8,644 bases of DNA from DASWKG01 sp036396755 (GTDB lineage: Bacteria > Actinomycetota > UBA4738 > CALAEC01), in the NCBI GenBank assembly GCA_036396755.1, contig DASWKG010000020.1, forward strand, positions 1-8,644, in the 5' to 3' direction. The translations under genes and the position numbers were made by a program. Each line of letters starts with the position of its first letter. Position 1 is the first letter of the stretch. The notes below the pieces were generated by a model that was not told where the DNA came from, searched no databases, and saw nothing but the letters and a program-made list of their open reading frames with translations. Positions 6,234 through 8,644 of the stretch are shown here, piece after piece.

Positions 6234-6240
6234 TAGACGG

Positions 6241-7926
6241 ATGAAGCGCCCGCTGATCGTGCCCATCGTGTTCATCGTCGGCATCGCCGCAGGTCTCGCG
6301 CCCGCCGGCGCCGAGGGCGTGAGCACGCCCGTGTCCACGCAGGAGAACGTGCGTCATCTCACGACGGTCCCCGGGAGCACCGGCGGCCACGTGGTGGTCG
6401 AGGGGAACCGCCTCTACATGGGCAACTACGGGACCGGGCTGACCGCCTACGACATCACCAACCCGCGTGCCCCCGTCAAGATCGGGCAGTACCTCCCCGG
6501 GCCGTCCAACACCGACGGGGCCGACCCCGGCGTTCGGGCGGACGCGGTGCCCGACGCGGCCGTGTGGAACGGACGGCACATCGTGAGCCTCGGCGGCACC
6601 TCGCGCGCCTCCACCACGACGCAGACCGAGTTCCTCGACTTCACGAACCCCGCGGCTCCGCAGCTCCTGTGGCGTACGCGCGGGGGCACCGACGGCGAGG
6701 CACACAACGGCGACATCGTCGACGCGCGCAAGCTGTGGCTCCCCTCGGGCGGGGGCAGCGGCAACGGGCTGCGCATCTACGACCTGAACCCGCTCCTCAA
6801 CACGCCGGCGGCGGCCCCGACCAAGCTGTTCGCGGGCAACCCGCACACGCTGTGGCTGAACTCGCCGTACCGCGACTACTACGCGAAGCCGGCCGGTGGC
6901 GTGTTCAACCACACGCACGACATCGAGATCTACGTCGACCGCACGATCCTGCTCCCCGAGTGGGAGTGGGAGGACCTCGATGGCGACGGCATCCCTGACC
7001 CGACGTACGGCCAGCGCGACATCGCGCTCCTCGCGGCCGCGGGCGGCGGCAACACGAGCGGGGCGGTGTACGTCATCGACATCAGCGACCCCCGGGACCC
7101 GGTCGTGATCAGCAAGTGGCAGAACCCGACCGGCGCCGGCCACAACGCGATCGGCTACCTGCACGAGGCGCAGTTCCTCGACGGCGACCCCAACACCATC
7201 TTCGTGGCCGACGAGGACCTCACGAACGGCTGCAACGAGGGACGCCTCTACACGGTGAACATCTCCGACGACCTGATCCACGCGACCAAGCTCGGCGAGT
7301 GGGCGATCGGGGCGGGCACGCAGGACGCGCCGGTGTGCGCGGGCTCGCACGTGTTCAGCTCGCACGATCGCCACGTGTTCATGGGCGCGTACGTCGCGGG
7401 CCTGCAGGTGGTCGACCTCCGCGACCCGGCACAGCCGAAGCGCGCCGGTCGCTACATCGCCGAGGGCATGAACTCCTGGACGGCCCTCTACCACGCCGGC
7501 GTCGTCTACGTCGGCGACCTCGGCGGCCGGGGCCTCGACGTGTTCGAGTTCATCCAGGACCCGGTGGCGAAGGCGCTCGTCAAGGCGCCGAACCCCGCGA
7601 CGAGGACCACCGGCGGCATCGCGGAGAACGGCTGCCGGCAGGGCGACCCGTACGGGCCGACGAACGGCACCGACGGGATCATCGTCCCCATCCCCCCGGA
7701 GGCGGCCGACGGCACGCACAAGCTCAAGGCGATCGGCAGCTCCCAGGGCCCCTACGACCTCGACATCTGGTTCCACACGGGCCCAAGCTGCACCAGCATG
7801 AGCTTCGCGGGCGGCAACGACAGCCGGGACGCCGTGGAGACGATCCCCGAGGGCGCCGAGATGGCCTCGATCGACCTCTACACGGGCTCGGCCCAGTGGG
7901 TCTACGCCCAGATCGTGCCGGGATAG
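6241..7926 (+). CDS. secreted LVIVD-repeat beta-propeller-like protein (paralogue 2)
   Basis: The 561-residue product has a signal peptide: MKRPLIV, hydrophobic core to about residue 20, and an AGA-EG cleavage region near 22-26. LVIVD-type repeats are visible at GLTAYDITNPRAPVKIGQY (66-84), TEFLDFTNPAAPQLLW (129-144), VYVIDISDPRDPVVISKW (276-293) and LQVVDLRDPAQPKRAGRYI (388-406), followed by MNSWTALYHAGVVYVGDLG (410-428) and GLDVFEF (431-437). The last block matches the layout of STWAPYWHNGEVYIADN in paralogue 1, so the two are related but strongly diverged. DLDGDGIPD (245-253) fits the DxDxDGxxD calcium-binding loop of EF-hand or thrombospondin type 3 repeats. A separate C-terminal part (about 465-561, with DLDIWF and a TGSAQWVYAQIV ending) looks like an extra beta domain absent from paralogue 1. 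ATG 6241 has GGAGG 7 bases upstream. It shares the leader element of paralogue 1. Substrate unknown. Confidence 0.85.
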   Translation: MKRPLIVPIVFIVGIAAGLAPAGAEGVSTPVSTQENVRHLTTVPGSTGGHVVVEGNRLYMGNYGTGLTAYDITNPRAPVKIGQYLPGPSNTDGADPGVRADAVPDAAVWNGRHIVSLGGTSRASTTTQTEFLDFTNPAAPQLLWRTRGGTDGEAHNGDIVDARKLWLPSGGGSGNGLRIYDLNPLLNTPAAAPTKLFAGNPHTLWLNSPYRDYYAKPAGGVFNHTHDIEIYVDRTILLPEWEWEDLDGDGIPDPTYGQRDIALLAAAGGGNTSGAVYVIDISDPRDPVVISKWQNPTGAGHNAIGYLHEAQFLDGDPNTIFVADEDLTNGCNEGRLYTVNISDDLIHATKLGEWAIGAGTQDAPVCAGSHVFSSHDRHVFMGAYVAGLQVVDLRDPAQPKRAGRYIAEGMNSWTALYHAGVVYVGDLGGRGLDVFEFIQDPVAKALVKAPNPATRTTGGIAENGCRQGDPYGPTNGTDGIIVPIPPEAADGTHKLKAIGSSQGPYDLDIWFHTGPSCTSMSFAGGNDSRDAVETIPEGAEMASIDLYTGSAQWVYAQIVPG

Positions 7927-7946
7927 CAGCCGAGGTCGGCCGTCGC

Positions 7947-7975
7947 TTGAACATGTGCTCCGCATGTGACATGCT
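7947..7975 (+). promoter_or_regulatory. candidate promoter for a leaderless vapBC transcript
   Basis: TTGAAC (7947-7952) and CATGCT (7970-7975) are 17 bases apart and are partial matches to -35 (4/6) and -10 (3/6) boxes. A start about 6-7 bases after the -10 would fall at or near the A of the vapB ATG (7982). No Shine-Dalgarno sequence precedes that ATG, which fits leaderless translation, common in actinobacteria. The boxes are weak matches, so this is tentative. Confidence 0.35.
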
Positions 7976-7985
7976 GAGCACATGT
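7951..7985. promoter_or_regulatory. 35-bp near-perfect palindrome, probable VapBC operator
   Basis: The dyad is centred on 7968. The outer arms ACATGTGCTC (7951-7960) and GAGCACATGT (7976-7985) are exact reverse complements, as are the inner arms GCATGT (7962-7967) and ACATGC (7969-7974). The only mismatched pair is 7961/7975. It contains four CATG-centred half-sites, covers the antitoxin start codon and is AT-richer than its surroundings. Ribbon-helix-helix antitoxins commonly bind such dyads to autorepress their operon. Confidence 0.75.
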
Positions 7986-8221
7986 CGAAGATGATCCAGG
8001 TGCGGGACGTGCCCGACCGGCTCCATCGCGAGCTCGTCCGGCGCGCGAGGGCACGCGGACAGACCCTGACCGACTTCGTTCAGGACGTCCTTGAGCGAGA
8101 GGTGGCCAGGCCGCCCGCGGAGGAGGTCTTCGAGCGGGTGTCGGGCCGGGCACCCGTCGAGCTGGGGGCATCGGCCGCCGAGCTGATCCGGGAGGAGCGA
8201 GCGGGCCGGGAGGCTTCCTGA
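7982..8221 (+). CDS. vapB: VapB/FitA-like antitoxin (ribbon-helix-helix)
   Basis: This 79-residue protein is the predicted antitoxin of the pair. Residues 3-38 (KMIQVRDVPDRLHRELVRRA, then ARGQTLTDFVQDVLER) match the FitA-like ribbon-helix-helix layout: a short beta strand with alternating residues, a VP turn, and two helices. A dimer would bind the palindrome that overlaps its own start. The tail (PAEEVFERV, VELGASAAELIREERAG) resembles the region that wraps around and blocks the PIN toxin in FitA/VapB antitoxins. The ATG at 7982 gives the family N-terminus; no Shine-Dalgarno sequence is present, so translation may be leaderless. The TGA (8219-8221) overlaps the proposed CTG start of the toxin (CTGA, 8218-8221), indicating coupled translation. 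The gene lies 55 bases after the LVIVD gene, but the dyad suggests its own promoter. Confidence 0.93.
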   Translation: MSKMIQVRDVPDRLHRELVRRARARGQTLTDFVQDVLEREVARPPAEEVFERVSGRAPVELGASAAELIREERAGREAS

Positions 8222-8622
8222 GGGTCGTCGTCGCCGACGCGTCGGCCCTCGTCGAGTACCTGCTGAGGACGGAGCGGGCGGCGTCGGTGGAAGCGGTCGT
8301 CCGGGCGTCGGACGCGGACCTCCACGTCCCGGCCCTCTGCGACGTCGAGGTGGCCGCGGGACTTCGCCGCGGGATGCTGCGGGGTGTGCTCTCCGAAGAG
8401 CGCACGGCCGAGGCGATCGAGGACTACCTGGACCTTCCCCTCACCCGTCACGGGCACCAGCGGCTGCTCCCGCGCATCCTGAGCTTGCGGGACAACTTCT
8501 CCGCGTACGACGCCACGTACGTCGCGCTCGCCGAGCGGCTCGATGGAGAGCTGCTGACCGCCGACGAGCGACTCGCCCGAGCGGCTCGCAGGCACACGAG
8601 GCTCGCGACGCCCGGTCGCTGA
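8218..8622 (+). CDS. vapC: VapC-like PIN-domain ribonuclease toxin, apparent CTG start
   Basis: The predicted product is 134 residues if translated from CTG 8218, the usual VapC length. VapC toxins are Mg2+-dependent endoribonucleases that cut tRNA, rRNA or mRNA when freed from VapB. The four acidic PIN residues are all present: Asp7 (VVVADASAL), Glu44 (LCDVEVAAGLRRG), Asp98 (FSAYDATYVALAERL) and Asp116 (LLTADERL). The first standard start codon in this frame is GTG 8287, which would remove the first beta strand and Asp7 and leave a non-functional PIN fold. CTG 8218 overlaps the antitoxin stop as CTGA and has GGAGG (8209-8213) 4 bases upstream. Non-AUG, non-GTG/TTG initiation is rare, so a start further upstream inside vapB or a sequencing difference should be kept in mind. 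The gene ends 22 bases before the window edge. Confidence 0.9.
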   Translation: MRVVVADASALVEYLLRTERAASVEAVVRASDADLHVPALCDVEVAAGLRRGMLRGVLSEERTAEAIEDYLDLPLTRHGHQRLLPRILSLRDNFSAYDATYVALAERLDGELLTADERLARAARRHTRLATPGR

Positions 8623-8644
8623 TCTACCCGCCGACGTAGCGCTG

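Noticed and set aside
6160..7983. Long minus-strand frame opposite the second LVIVD gene
   Set aside because: The product is a repetitive Val/Arg/Ala/Asp-rich antisense shadow; the plus strand has a signal peptide, LVIVD repeats and a proper ribosome binding site.
8287..8622. VapC starting at GTG 8287 (111 residues)
   Set aside because: It would lack the first PIN beta strand and catalytic Asp7 and leave a 65-base gap after the antitoxin, unlike typical coupled vapBC pairs.
7927..8622. VapBC region as part of a larger mobile island
   Set aside because: No integrase, transposase, tRNA site, direct repeats or change in base composition is visible within the window.

Overview
The DNA is very GC-rich with strong G/C preference at third codon positions, uses ATG and GTG starts with GGAGG-type ribosome binding sites, and carries the rplY(ctc)-pth gene pair. 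Together with a FitA/VapB-VapC toxin-antitoxin pair and a UbiB/AarF-type kinase, this suggests a high-GC actinobacterium (Actinomycetota), probably an uncultured or little-studied lineage. No rRNA, tRNA, insertion sequence, prophage or CRISPR array is visible, and no gene-free stretch exceeds about 120 bases.

Layout. (1) Bases 1-1240 (+) look like one tight transcription unit: the end of ribosomal protein bL25/Ctc, pth (peptidyl-tRNA hydrolase), a 38-codon small ORF joined to both neighbours by ATGA overlaps, and msrB (methionine-R-sulfoxide reductase). A perfect 9-bp GC hairpin with a short T run (1259-1282) closes it. (2) 1353-2819 (+) encodes a secreted LVIVD-repeat beta-propeller-like protein. 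(3) 2816-4831 (-) encodes an unusual fusion of a universal stress protein (UspA) domain to a complete UbiB/AarF (ABC1) kinase-like protein. It converges on gene 2 so tightly that the two stop codons overlap. (4) 4925-6145 (+), divergent from the fusion gene, encodes a 12-helix MFS transporter. (5) 6241-7926 (+) encodes a second, divergent secreted LVIVD-repeat protein. (6) 7982-8622 (+) is a VapBC toxin-antitoxin operon with a near-perfect 35-bp dyad over the antitoxin start, and a toxin ORF that appears to start at CTG.

The most interesting unexplained signal is a leader shared by the two LVIVD genes. An identical 19-base block, TGTGCACCTGCACGAAGGG, lies 71 and 75 bases before the two start codons (1282-1300 and 6166-6184). 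In both leaders it is followed by a local hairpin of different sequence, then GAAGC, then CCTCC, which is complementary to the gene's own GGAGG ribosome binding site. In the second copy the CCTCCG segment can pair either with the Shine-Dalgarno sequence (7-bp stem) or in an upstream 8-bp stem, as in a translational switch. The proteins have diverged much more than this block, so a shared cis-regulatory RNA or operator is a reasonable hypothesis. It rests on two copies read by eye.

Links between the genes are mostly inferred: Pth (translation rescue), MsrB (oxidised methionine repair), the Usp-UbiB fusion and VapBC would all fit stress physiology, but only the rplY-pth-smORF-msrB and vapBC groups look like operons.
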